Source: Actinomycetes bacterium | GTDB lineage: Bacteria > Actinomycetota > Actinomycetes > Propionibacteriales > Nocardioidaceae | DNA length: 55,493 bases | Direction of reading: 5' to 3' | Assembly (NCBI GenBank): GCA_023417775.1 | Contig: JAEZEJ010000034.1 | Span: forward strand, 1-55,493 | Part shown: piece after piece, positions 27,210-35,318 of the stretch | Numbering within the stretch: the stretch's first letter is position 1 | How the letters are laid out: each line of letters starts with the position of its first letter | Made by a program: the position numbers and the translations under genes | The notes under the pieces: generated by a model | Databases searched by the model: none | Told to the model about the DNA's origin: nothing | The model's input: the letters and a program-made list of their open reading frames with translations, nothing else

Positions 27210-27792
27210 TCCCCTGCTGCACGCCCGCCGGCGTGAGCAGATCGTCTCCGGCGCGGCGCACGCCTTCGCCGAGAAGGGCTACGACGGGGCCACGGTCAAG
27301 GACATCTGCCGCGCGAGCGGTCTCGGGTCCGGCACGATCTTCCACTACTTCGCCGACAAGCGGGCCATCCTCCACGGCATGCTGGAGGTGGACCGCGATG
27401 TGACGGTGGAGGCCCTCCGGGAGATCGAGGACGACGACGCGCTGGTCGCCTTCTGGCGGGTGATCGACCGCATCACCGAGGACCTGCGCGACCCGCTCGC
27501 CGGCCCTCTGACCGTCACCCTGCTCGGACAGCTCCTGGTGGATCCGGTCGTCGGAGAGCTGCTCGGCGCCGTCGACGCCGTGGCTCACGCCCGGCTGTCC
27601 GATCTCATCGCCCGCCTGCAGGACGAGGGCCGCGCCGATCCCGCGTGGGAGCCGGCGCACGCGGCGACATGGGTGCAGTCGATCAGCGACGGCCTCTACC
27701 TGCGCGCGGGCGATGACGGTTTCGACGCGGGGTCCGAGCTCATCCGCCTGCGCACCGTGCTGGCGCGGACCCTCCTGCTGCCGCCCGGCTGA
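27193..27792 (+). CDS. TetR-family regulator 3
   Basis: A 199-aa TetR protein. ATG at 27193 (MARRADPLLHARRREQIV) overlaps the upstream gene by 17 bp. Helix-turn-helix: YDGATVKDICRASGLGSGTIFHYFADKRAIL, about residues 26-56. The C-terminal domain ends in LRTVLARTLLLPPG. Third in a unit with two unknown membrane proteins, which it probably regulates. Confidence 0.9.
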   Translation: MARRADPLLHARRREQIVSGAAHAFAEKGYDGATVKDICRASGLGSGTIFHYFADKRAILHGMLEVDRDVTVEALREIEDDDALVAFWRVIDRITEDLRDPLAGPLTVTLLGQLLVDPVVGELLGAVDAVAHARLSDLIARLQDEGRADPAWEPAHAATWVQSISDGLYLRAGDDGFDAGSELIRLRTVLARTLLLPPG

Positions 27793-27831
27793 GGGTTACT
27801 TCGCGCATCGGACACATGAGACGCTACGCCG

Positions 27832-28359
27832 ATGACGACCCTCTATGCGGCGACCATGTCACTCGACGGCTTCATCGCCGGGCCCGGTGGCGACATGAGC
27901 TGGCTGACCTCCTACCTCGGTGAGGATCTCGGACCCGAGGCGGACACGCTCGTCACCGAGGTCGGCTGCCTGCTGGTCGGTGGGCGCACGCACCGCGGCG
28001 ACGACCCGAATGCCGGCACCGACAGCGAGGGTGCCTTCGGCGGGACGTACGGCGGCCCCGCCGTGGTGCTCAGCCGAGAGCTGACCGATCCGCAGCCGGG
28101 TGTCGACCTCGTCACCGCCGACGTCCGGGCAGCCGTCGAACGGGCGACCGAACTCGCCGGGGGCCGCTATGTGAACGTCCTCGGAGCAGAAGCGGCGCGC
28201 AGCTGCCATGAGGCCGGCCTGCTCGACGAGATCCTGGTGTTCATCGCACCGGTCCTCCTCGGCGACGGCACCCGGCTCTTCGACCGCCCCGGCGGCCGTG
28301 AGGTGCGACTCGAACGCAAGCCGGGCACCGCGGCGCACTGGTACCGCGTGCAACGCTGA
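27832..28359 (+). CDS. Dihydrofolate reductase-like (RibD C-terminal) family protein
   Basis: A 175-aa protein of the RibD C-terminal/DHFR-fold family, often NADPH-dependent reductases of unknown substrate. It shows the family N-terminus LYAATMSLDGFIAGPGGDMSWL, a central LVGGRTHRGDDP and the C-terminal strand LLDEILVFIAPVLLGDGTRLFD. ATG at 27832. It is followed convergently by marR, 15 bp away. In this family substrates vary widely (riboflavin precursors, folate analogues, unknown carbonyls), so no specific role is assigned. Confidence 0.88.
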   Translation: MTTLYAATMSLDGFIAGPGGDMSWLTSYLGEDLGPEADTLVTEVGCLLVGGRTHRGDDPNAGTDSEGAFGGTYGGPAVVLSRELTDPQPGVDLVTADVRAAVERATELAGGRYVNVLGAEAARSCHEAGLLDEILVFIAPVLLGDGTRLFDRPGGREVRLERKPGTAAHWYRVQR

Positions 28360-28374
28360 CGTGCCACTCCGCGG

Positions 28375-28863
28375 TCAGGACCAGTCGACGGCGCGGAGAT
28401 CTCGCAGCAACCCGTAGGCCTCGCGCTGCTTCGCGATGCTGAGGCGATCGACGCCGAAGTCCGCGGCGACGAGGGCCTCGGTGGCCTCGTCGAGCACCCG
28501 GCGGCCGGCCGGTGTCAGGGAGGCGAGGACGCGGCGGCGGTCGGTGGGGTCGATCTCGCGGGCCACGAGCTCCTGCGCGACCAGCCGGTCGATCGCATTG
28601 GTGACGGACGTGGGGTGCACCATGAGCCGCTCGCCGATCTTGCTGAGCGGCAGGGAGCCGGAGCGGCTGAACGAGAGCAGGCGCAGCACCTCATAGCGCG
28701 CGAAGGTGATGCCGAGCGGCTTCAGCACCGCTTCCAGCCGGGCCAGCACGATCTGCTGGGCCCGCATCAGCGAGGTGACCAGGCGCATCGACGTCGCATC
28801 GCCGATGTGCTCCTCCCAGAGCTCGCCAGCGCGCTCGATCGGGTCGAACTCCAGCGGCGCCAT
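28375..28863 (-). CDS. MarR-family regulator
   Basis: A 162-aa winged-helix regulator. The DNA-binding core is VLRLLSFSRSGSLPLSKIGERLMVHPTSVTNAIDRLVAQELVAREIDPTDRRRVLASLTPAGRRVL, about residues 60-125, including the wing DPTDRRR. ATG at 28863 lies 7 nt after TAGGCT (leaderless). It diverges from icmF, and an inverted repeat lies between them, so it probably controls icmF and itself. Closest in style to regulators of acyl-CoA metabolism, but this is inference. Confidence 0.9.
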   Translation of the reverse strand: MAPLEFDPIERAGELWEEHIGDATSMRLVTSLMRAQQIVLARLEAVLKPLGITFARYEVLRLLSFSRSGSLPLSKIGERLMVHPTSVTNAIDRLVAQELVAREIDPTDRRRVLASLTPAGRRVLDEATEALVAADFGVDRLSIAKQREAYGLLRDLRAVDWS

Positions 28864-28870
28864 GCGCAGA

Positions 28871-28876
28871 AGCCTA
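28871..28876 (-). promoter_or_regulatory. -10 box TAGGCT for leaderless marR
   Basis: On the minus strand TAGGCT, seven bases, then ATG at 28863. Confidence 0.55.
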
Positions 28877-28892
28877 ACCGACTCGCCCCCTC

Positions 28893-28912
28893 CCTTCCAT
28901 TTACTAGGAAGG
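28893..28912. promoter_or_regulatory. MarR operator candidate
   Basis: CCTTCC-N8-GGAAGG inverted repeat in the marR-icmF divergent region. The half CTAGGAA recurs as a direct repeat at 28904-28910 and 28929-28935, 25 bp apart, bracketing a TATTTT sequence (28919-28924) that could be the icmF -10 box. Confidence 0.45.
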
Positions 28913-28955
28913 CCGACTATTTTATGACCTAGGAATCAGGTCAGCGAGGTATCCC

Positions 28956-31900
28956 ATGCACGTTCCCACCCATCCGGTCCGCTTCGTCACCGCCTCCGCG
29001 CTGTTCGACGGTCACGACGCGAGCATCAACATCATGCGGCGCATCCTGCAGTCGCAGGGTGCCGAGGTGGTGCACCTCGGCCACAACCGGTCGGTGGCCG
29101 AGGTCGTGGACGCTGCGCTCGAGGAGGACGCGCAGGGCGTGGCCGTCAGCTCCTACCAGGGCGGCCACGTCGAGTTCTTCGAGTACCTCGTCGAATCGCT
29201 GGCTGCGCGCGGCGCCGGGCATGTCAGGGTCTACGGCGGCGGCGGGGGCGTCATCGTGCCCGAGGAGATCACCCGGCTCCGCGAAGCGGGCGTACACATC
29301 TTCTCCCCCGAGGACGGCCAACGCCTCGGCCTGGCGGGCATGATCAACGAGCTGATCGCCGAGTGCGATATCGACGTCTGGAAGCTGGGCCACCCCGATC
29401 CGGCCGCGGTACTCGCCGGAGACCGCGCCGCGATCGCACGGGCCATCTCGGGTGCCGAGCTCGGTCGTCTCGACGGCCCCCTCGGCGACCGGATCCACGA
29501 GGCGGCCGCCGCATCGACCACGGCCGTGCTCGGCATCACCGGCACCGGCGGCTCAGGCAAGAGCTCGCTCACCGATGAGCTCGTGCGGCGCCTCCGCATG
29601 GACCACCAAGACAAGCTGCGCATCGGCGTCATCGCGGTCGACCCCACGCGCCGCAAGGGCGGCGGCGCACTGCTCGGCGACCGGATCCGGATGAACTCCC
29701 TCGACGGCGACCGCGTCTACTTCCGGTCCCTCGCCACTCGCGGTGCCCACGAGACACCGGATGGCTTGGCCGACGCGATCGCGGTGCTGAAGGCTTCGGG
29801 ACACGATCTGGTCATCGTCGAGACCCCGGGCATCGGACAGGGCGATGCCGGCATCCTGCCCTTCGTCGACCATTCGCTGTACGTCATGACCCCGGAGTTC
29901 GGCGCCGCCTCGCAGCTGGAGAAGATCGACATGCTCGACTTCGCCGATGTGGTGGCGATCAACAAGTTCGAGCGGCGGGGAGCCAAGGACGCGCTGCGCG
30001 ATGTCGGCCGCCAGCTCGTGCGCAATCGCGAGGCCTTTGGGAGCAGGCCCGAGGACATGCCCGTCTTCGGCACCTCGGCCGCGACCTTCAATGACGACGG
30101 CGTCACCGCGCTCTACCAGGTCCTGCGCGATCTCCTCGGCATCGAGCCCGGGGTGCTGCCGCACGTCTCGGTGCGGCATTCCAGCGACGAAGACCACGTC
30201 ATGCCCCCGGACCGGGTGCGCTATCTCGCCGAGATCGCCGAGACCGTCCGCGGTTATCACGCCCGGACCGAGGATCTCGCCCGGCAGGCGTCCCGCGCCC
30301 AGCGGTTCCGCGAGGTCGCGATTGAGTTGGAGGAGACCTCGGTGCGCGAGGCTGCCGACCGCGCCGAGGAGGAGCTGCCCGTCGAGGTCCGCGACCAGCT
30401 CGCGGCCTGGCCCGGGATCGTCGAGTCCTACTCCGGGGACGAACAGATCGTGGTGGTCCGGGACAAAGAGATCCGCACCCGCCTTACCCGCAGGTCGCTC
30501 TCGGGCAGCCGCGTCCCGCGCGTCGCACTCCCCCGGTTCACCGATCACGGCGAGCTCGTCCGGTTCTGGCGCGATGAGAACCTGCCGGGCTTCTTCCCCT
30601 TCACCGCCGGCGTGTTCAAGTTCAAGCGCGACAATGAGGATCCGGCACGGATGTTCGCCGGCGAGGGCGATCCGTTCCGCACCAATCGCCGCTTCAAGCT
30701 GCTCAGCGAGGACCAGCCCGCCACCCGCCTCTCAACCGCCTTCGACTCGGTGACCCTCTACGGCCGCGACCCGGACCTGCGCCCGGACATCTACGGCAAG
30801 GTCGGCACCTCCGGCGTGTCGATCGCCACGCTCGACGACATGAGGGTGCTCTACGACGGCTTCGACCTGACCGCGCCGACCACCAGCGTCTCGATGACGA
30901 TCAATGGGCCGGCACCCACCGTGCTCGCCTTCTTCCTCAACACCGTGATCGACCAGCAGGTCGACGCCTTCCGCGAGCGCGAGGACCGCGAGCCCGACGA
31001 CACCGAGTGCGAGGAGCTGCGCCGCGGAGCACTGCAGAGCGTCCGCGGCACCGTGCAGGCCGACATCCTCAAGGAGGACCAGGGCCAGAACACCTGCCTC
31101 TTCTCCACCGAGTTCAGCCTCAAGATGATGGGCGACATCCAGGAGTGGTTCATCGAGCAAGGGGTGCGCAACTTCTACTCGGTCTCCATCTCCGGCTATC
31201 ACATCGCCGAGGCCGGGGCGAACCCCATCAGCCAGCTCGCCTTCACCCTCGCCAATGGCTTCACCTATGTCGAGTCCTATCTCGCCCGCGGGATGGACAT
31301 CGACGACTTCGCGCCGAATCTGTCGTTCTTCTTCAGCAACGGCATGGATCCGGAGTACTCGGTGCTCGGGCGCGTGGCCCGGCGCATCTGGGCGGTCGCC
31401 ATGCGCGACACGTACGGGGCGGGTGAACGCAGCCAGAAGCTCAAATACCACGTGCAGACCTCCGGACGCTCACTGCACGCACAGGAAATGCACTTCAACG
31501 ACATCCGCACCACGCTGCAGGCCCTCATCGCGATCTACGACAATGCCAACAGCCTGCACACCAATGCCTACGACGAGGCCGTGACGACGCCGAGCTCGGA
31601 GTCGGTGCGCCGCGCCCTGGCCATCCAGCTCATCATCGGCCGCGAGTGGGGACTCGCGATGAACGAGAATCCGCTGCAGGGCTCGTTCATCATCGACGAG
31701 CTGACCGACCTGGTCGAGGAGGCGGTGCTCGCTGAGTTCGACGCGATCAGCGAACGCGGCGGCGTGCTCGGGGCGATGGAGACCGGCTACCAGCGCGGCC
31801 GCATCCAGGACGAGTCGATGCTCTACGAGCAACGCAAGCACGACGGCTCCCTGCCCCTCATCGGCGTGAACACCTTCCGTCCGCCGCAGAGCGAGACCGA

Positions 31901-32144
31901 GCCTGTGACGGTCGAGCTGGCGCGCGCGACCGAGCAGGAGAAGCAGTCGCAGCTCGACCGGCTGCAGACCTTCCACGCCGCGCACCGGGAGGAGGCCGAG
32001 GCGGCTCTGACACGGTTGAAGGAGGCGGCGGTCGCGGGGGAGAACGTGTTCGCGGTCCTGATGGACGCAGCCCGCGTGTGCTCACTGCAGCAGGTGACCG
32101 ATGCCTTCTTCGAGGTCGGCGGCCAGTACCGCCGCAACGTCTGA
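28956..32144 (+). CDS. icmF: Fused isobutyryl-CoA mutase with G-protein chaperone (IcmF)
   Basis: Adenosylcobalamin enzyme of 1062 aa interconverting isobutyryl-CoA and n-butyryl-CoA. Domain order is that of IcmF: B12-binding domain first (FDGHDAS, base-off His20, then GGGGGVIV), MeaB-like GTPase in the middle (Walker A GTGGSGKSS near residue 195, DPTRRKGGGALLGDR), and the TIM-barrel mutase last (from about residue 530: FFPFTAGVFKFKR, MFAGEGDPFRTNRR). The substrate-specificity positions keep the IcmF-type Phe (GVFKFKR) and Gln (KEDQGQNTC). Homologues usually have Pro where this protein has Lys in GVFKFKR. ATG at 28956 follows GAGG. Pathway role: branched acyl-CoA or valine catabolism. Confidence 0.95.
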   Translation: MHVPTHPVRFVTASALFDGHDASINIMRRILQSQGAEVVHLGHNRSVAEVVDAALEEDAQGVAVSSYQGGHVEFFEYLVESLAARGAGHVRVYGGGGGVIVPEEITRLREAGVHIFSPEDGQRLGLAGMINELIAECDIDVWKLGHPDPAAVLAGDRAAIARAISGAELGRLDGPLGDRIHEAAAASTTAVLGITGTGGSGKSSLTDELVRRLRMDHQDKLRIGVIAVDPTRRKGGGALLGDRIRMNSLDGDRVYFRSLATRGAHETPDGLADAIAVLKASGHDLVIVETPGIGQGDAGILPFVDHSLYVMTPEFGAASQLEKIDMLDFADVVAINKFERRGAKDALRDVGRQLVRNREAFGSRPEDMPVFGTSAATFNDDGVTALYQVLRDLLGIEPGVLPHVSVRHSSDEDHVMPPDRVRYLAEIAETVRGYHARTEDLARQASRAQRFREVAIELEETSVREAADRAEEELPVEVRDQLAAWPGIVESYSGDEQIVVVRDKEIRTRLTRRSLSGSRVPRVALPRFTDHGELVRFWRDENLPGFFPFTAGVFKFKRDNEDPARMFAGEGDPFRTNRRFKLLSEDQPATRLSTAFDSVTLYGRDPDLRPDIYGKVGTSGVSIATLDDMRVLYDGFDLTAPTTSVSMTINGPAPTVLAFFLNTVIDQQVDAFREREDREPDDTECEELRRGALQSVRGTVQADILKEDQGQNTCLFSTEFSLKMMGDIQEWFIEQGVRNFYSVSISGYHIAEAGANPISQLAFTLANGFTYVESYLARGMDIDDFAPNLSFFFSNGMDPEYSVLGRVARRIWAVAMRDTYGAGERSQKLKYHVQTSGRSLHAQEMHFNDIRTTLQALIAIYDNANSLHTNAYDEAVTTPSSESVRRALAIQLIIGREWGLAMNENPLQGSFIIDELTDLVEEAVLAEFDAISERGGVLGAMETGYQRGRIQDESMLYEQRKHDGSLPLIGVNTFRPPQSETEPVTVELARATEQEKQSQLDRLQTFHAAHREEAEAALTRLKEAAVAGENVFAVLMDAARVCSLQQVTDAFFEVGGQYRRNV

Positions 32145-32234
32145 CCTCGCGACCGTCGCCGAGCGGAGCGGCCGTGATTGCTGTACGAAGGTGCGGAGGG
32201 GTGACAGCGGATCACCCGGCGAAGGGAGCACCGC

Positions 32235-32738
32235 ATGAACACCACGATCTGGATCATCATCGGGATCGTCGTCGTCCTCATCGTGATCGCGGTCATCGCG
32301 TTCGCGCTGCGCAATGGGACGAAGGCGAAGCAGCAGCGTCAGCAGGAGGAGCGCGAGCACCGTCGCGTCCAGGCCGCCGATCTGCGCGAGAACGCTCGCG
32401 AAGCCCATGTCGAGGCGCATCGCACCGAGGCAGAGGCCACGACCGCACATGCCGACGCCGAGCAGGCGCAGCTCGAGGCCGATCGGCTGGCCGCGGAGGC
32501 CGAGACCCTGCAGAGCGAGGCCTCGTCGACGCGCAGCACGGCCGACGACCAGCTGCGGCAGGCCGACGAGATCGACCCGGACGGACCGGCCGACGGAACC
32601 CCCAGCGATCGGCGTGCCCCCGGAGCCGGCGACCGCCGGACGGATCACGGCCAGCCGCCGGTCGACGACGGCCCGCGCGATGAGCGGATCGCCGGCGATG
32701 ACCCGCGCCACGCCCGTCGCGATGATCCCCTGACCTGA
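32235..32738 (+). CDS. Single-pass membrane protein with Ala/Glu-rich coiled coil
   Basis: A 167-aa protein with an N-terminal transmembrane segment (TIWIIIGIVVVLIVIAVIAFAL, residues 4-25 in two parts), then a charged helix (residues 28-112) rich in Ala, Glu, Gln and Arg, reading as coiled coil, and a disordered Pro/Asp/Arg tail. ATG at 32235 follows GAAGGGAG. Similar short proteins are common in actinobacteria without known function; a membrane-anchored scaffold is a guess. It lies alone, 90 bp after icmF and before a hairpin. Confidence 0.78.
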   Translation: MNTTIWIIIGIVVVLIVIAVIAFALRNGTKAKQQRQQEEREHRRVQAADLRENAREAHVEAHRTEAEATTAHADAEQAQLEADRLAAEAETLQSEASSTRSTADDQLRQADEIDPDGPADGTPSDRRAPGAGDRRTDHGQPPVDDGPRDERIAGDDPRHARRDDPLT

Positions 32739-32752
32739 ACGACGACGGCGGT

Positions 32753-32790
32753 GGTGAGGTCGTGGTCGCCCCGGCTGCGACGACCTCACC
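32753..32790 (+). terminator. Hairpin after the coiled-coil protein gene
   Basis: GGTGAGGTCGT (32753-32763) pairs with ACGACCTCACC (32780-32790) across a 16-nt loop, 15 bp past the stop codon. No U tract. In the rest of the 310-bp gap to 33048 I see no gene. Confidence 0.6.
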
Positions 32791-33034
32791 CCCTCCGCTC
32801 TCGCCTCGAACTGATCGGTGACCGAGGCGATCCTTGCCGACCGAGAGTCCAGCTCCCGGCCGGGAGCATCGGGTCGTCGACGATCTGGCGGATCCTCACG
32901 CCCTCGCCAGCTGGCACGTGCGGAACAGCGCCGAGTCGACCACTGATAACCACGGGACGCCCTAGCACAGTTCGACCGATTGCGGGCGACCTGGCCACAG
33001 TGTGAGCAAGCCTCGTGTCAGCGGGCGGGCAGAG

Positions 33035-33040
33035 CACTGT
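33035..33040 (+). promoter_or_regulatory. Possible -10 box for a leaderless small gene
   Basis: CACTGT, seven bases, then ATG at 33048. A GGAGG exists one base before the ATG, too close to act as a ribosome-binding site. The -10 match to TANNNT is imperfect. Confidence 0.35.
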
Positions 33041-33047
33041 TGGAGGC

Positions 33048-33230
33048 ATGGCAACGACCGCTCCCTTAGCCGCCGCGAGGACGTACCCGGTTCGCCGCGC
33101 CGGCGGCCGGCATCGCGCGATCAATCCGCTGGTACCGATCGCTGCCCCGCAGGTCGGACTGCTTCCGCTGGCCTACTGGTTCGCCGAGGGCGTGCGTCCG
33201 ATCCAGCAGGCCCGGGGAGTGCTCTCGTGA
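33048..33230 (+). CDS. Possible 60-aa small protein coupled to flavin reductase
   Basis: A short open frame coding for MATTAPLAAARTYPVRRAGG... and ending YWFAEGVRPIQQARGVLS. Its stop overlaps the GTG of the flavin reductase (GTGA), the same coupling used by real gene pairs throughout the window. The sequence is basic in the first half and has one moderately hydrophobic stretch (NPLVPIAAPQVGLLPLAYWF). No family recognised. It could be a real small protein or a translated leader that couples reductase expression. Confidence 0.45.
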   Translation: MATTAPLAAARTYPVRRAGGRHRAINPLVPIAAPQVGLLPLAYWFAEGVRPIQQARGVLS

Positions 33231-33718
33231 CCGTGACCCGCAGCGATCCGCATCTGCAGAATGCGCTCCGGCGCGCGATGGGAAATCTCACGACCGGGCT
33301 CTGCGTCGTCACGACCTCGTCCGGCGGAGGCCGACCGCACGGCACCACCCTCAGCGGCGTGATGTCGCTGTCGATGGACCCGCCGATGGTGCTGTTGTCG
33401 CTGTCGCGGACGTCCAGCCTGCTGGCCCGGCTGAGCCGTGGCGGCCAGTTCGGGATCAATGTGCTGGCCGCACATCACGATCAGATCGCGCTGCGGTTCA
33501 GCAAAGACGTCCACGACCGGTTCGCCGACATCCCCTGGGACGACGCGGGGGCACCGCGGCTCCACGACCTCCACGCCTGGGTGCTCGCCGAGGTCGCGAG
33601 CCTCGTGCCGGCCGGCGATCACACGCTCGTGCTGGGCGATGTCGTGGAGGCCGAGGCGGCGGGAGGACGTCCGCTCTCGTACTGGCAGCGCACCTTCGGC
33701 ACGCATCAGGCCTTCTAG
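33227..33718 (+). CDS. Flavin reductase family protein (FMN-binding split barrel)
   Basis: A 163-aa flavin reductase-like protein, which reduces FMN or FAD with NAD(P)H for a partner monooxygenase or acts as a flavoprotein itself. Landmarks are the N-terminal ALRRAMGNLTTGLCVVTT, the flavin-binding LSGVMSLSMDPPMVLLSLSR, then GQFGINVLAAHHDQIALRFS and the C-terminal HTLVLGDVVEAEAAGGRPLSYW. GTG at 33227 is chosen because it starts the family region and overlaps the small upstream frame. No monooxygenase is adjacent, so the partner is unknown. Confidence 0.88.
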   Translation: MTVTRSDPHLQNALRRAMGNLTTGLCVVTTSSGGGRPHGTTLSGVMSLSMDPPMVLLSLSRTSSLLARLSRGGQFGINVLAAHHDQIALRFSKDVHDRFADIPWDDAGAPRLHDLHAWVLAEVASLVPAGDHTLVLGDVVEAEAAGGRPLSYWQRTFGTHQAF

Positions 33719-33727
33719 CCGACCGGA

Positions 33728-34456
33728 TCAGGCAGGCAGGTGCCGCGCGAGGAACTCCCGGGTCCGGGCCTCGCGCGGGGCGGTGAAGATCTGCTCCGGC
33801 GTGCCCTCCTCCACGATGCGACCATCGGCGAGGAAGACGATCCGGTCGGCGGACTCTCGGGCGAAGGCCATCTCATGGGTGGCCATGACGATGGTGTGCC
33901 CCTCGGCCGCGAGATCGCGCACCACATCGAGCACGTCCCCGACGAGCATCGGATCGAGCGCGGCGGTCACCTCGTCGAGCAGCAGGAGCTTGGGTTGCAT
34001 CGCCACGGCCCGGATGAGGGCGACCCGCTGCTGCTGACCCCCCGAGAGGGCATCGGGGTAGGCACCCGCCTTGCCGTCGAGGCCGATCCGGGCCAGCAGC
34101 TCGTGGGCGTGACGTTCGGCCTCGGCACGCTTCCGCCGCAGCACCCGACGCGGCCCGATCGTCACATTGTCGAGCACGGTCAGATGCGGGAACAGGTTGT
34201 ACGACTGGAAGACGATGCCGATCTCACGACGGATCTCATCGGGGTCGACCGAGGGATCGGTGATCTCCCGGTCGTCGAGCCAGACATCGCCGTCGTCGGT
34301 GAGTTCCAGCAGGTCCAGGCACCGCAGCAGGGTCGACTTGCCCGAGCCCGAGGCACCGATCAGGCAGACGACCTCGCTGTGCGCGACCTGCAGGTCGATG
34401 CCGTCGAGCACCACGTGGTCGTCATAGGCCTTGGTGAGCTGATGGATGCGCAACAT
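33728..34456 (-). CDS. Polar amino acid ABC transporter ATPase (GlnQ-like)
   Basis: A 242-aa ATPase of the polar amino acid uptake family. Walker A GASGSGKST, Q-loop FQSYNLFPHLTVLDNV, signature LSGGQQQRVALIRAVA, Walker B LLLDEVTAALDP and switch His in MATHEMAFARE. ATG at 34456 lies one base after the permease stop. It is the last gene of a binding protein-permease-ATPase operon. The family match (LSGGQQQR, H-E-M-A-F-A-R) is very strong; the exact amino acid is not determinable. Confidence 0.95.
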   Translation of the reverse strand: MLRIHQLTKAYDDHVVLDGIDLQVAHSEVVCLIGASGSGKSTLLRCLDLLELTDDGDVWLDDREITDPSVDPDEIRREIGIVFQSYNLFPHLTVLDNVTIGPRRVLRRKRAEAERHAHELLARIGLDGKAGAYPDALSGGQQQRVALIRAVAMQPKLLLLDEVTAALDPMLVGDVLDVVRDLAAEGHTIVMATHEMAFARESADRIVFLADGRIVEEGTPEQIFTAPREARTREFLARHLPA

Positions 34457-34457
34457 G

Positions 34458-35318
34458 TCAGATCCCGTTCTCGCGCCGCAGCGATCGGATGGTCAGCCAG
34501 TCGGTGAACCGCGCGAGCGGAATGGTGACGACGATGAAGAAGACCGCCGCGACACACAGCGAGGTGAAGTTGAAGGTCGAGGCTGAGTACACCTGCGCGG
34601 CGCGCAGGGCCTCCACGAGCCCGATGGTCGACAGCAGCGCCGTGTCCTTCTGCAGGGACACGAAGTCGTTGATGAGCGGAGGGGCGACCCGGCGCACGGC
34701 CTGGGGCAGGACGATGTGGCGCAGCGTCTGGCGATAGCTCATGCCGAGCGCGCGGCCGCTGGCCCACTGCGTCGGATGGATCGAGAGCAGGCCCGCGCGC
34801 AGCACCTCGGCGACGTAGGCGCCGTAGCTCAAGGTGAGCGCGATGACGCCGAGCCAGAACAGGCTCGTCGGCATCCCGTTGAGGTTCAGCGCCGGAACGC
34901 CGAATCCGATCAGCAGGACGATGAGCAGCGTCGGGATGCCGCGGAAGACATCGGTGTAGAGGGCCGCGATGATCTTCAACGGCATCAGTGCCGGTGAGGG
35001 GATCACCCGGATGACGGCCACCAGCAGGGCGACGGCGAGGACGAGGAGCTCGATCGTCAGGAACAGCCGGATGTTGAGCCAGAAGGCGTCGAGGATCTTC
35101 GGGAACGACTCCTTGGCGTGTCCCCAGTCGAAGTAGGTGACGCGCACCCGATCCCACCCCGGGGCATTGACCACGACGAGCACGAGCAGCCCGAGCACCA
35201 CGATCGTGGACACTGCCGCGATCGTCGCCCGCCGCCGCGACTGGCGGATGCGGTAGGCGTTGCGTTCGAGCTGGCGGGCGCTGAGCACGCGGTCCGCCCG
35301 GGGTGGGGGCGAGGTCAC
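34458..35318 (-). CDS. Polar amino acid ABC transporter permease
   Basis: A 286-aa permease of the His/Glu/Gln/Arg family. A basic cytoplasmic N-terminus precedes a first membrane segment (TIAAVSTIVVLGLLVLVVV); the core begins with NIRLFLTIELLVLAVALLVA and contains RGIPTLLIVLLIGFG, YGAYVAEVLRAGLLSI and the EAA-type loop GRALGMSYRQTLRHIVLPQAVRRVAPPLIND. GTG at 35318 overlaps the binding-protein stop (GTGA). Confidence 0.93.
   Translation of the reverse strand: MTSPPPRADRVLSARQLERNAYRIRQSRRRATIAAVSTIVVLGLLVLVVVNAPGWDRVRVTYFDWGHAKESFPKILDAFWLNIRLFLTIELLVLAVALLVAVIRVIPSPALMPLKIIAALYTDVFRGIPTLLIVLLIGFGVPALNLNGMPTSLFWLGVIALTLSYGAYVAEVLRAGLLSIHPTQWASGRALGMSYRQTLRHIVLPQAVRRVAPPLINDFVSLQKDTALLSTIGLVEALRAAQVYSASTFNFTSLCVAAVFFIVVTIPLARFTDWLTIRSLRRENGI

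Noticed and set aside
28864..28955. Cobalamin riboswitch before icmF.
   Set aside because: The region is only 92 bp, lacks a B12-box-like sequence and is better explained by MarR sites.
32739..33047. Possible structured leader or extra gene in the 310-bp gap.
   Set aside because: Apart from the hairpin at 32753-32790 and the -10-like box at 33035, I find no coherent frame or conserved RNA motif.
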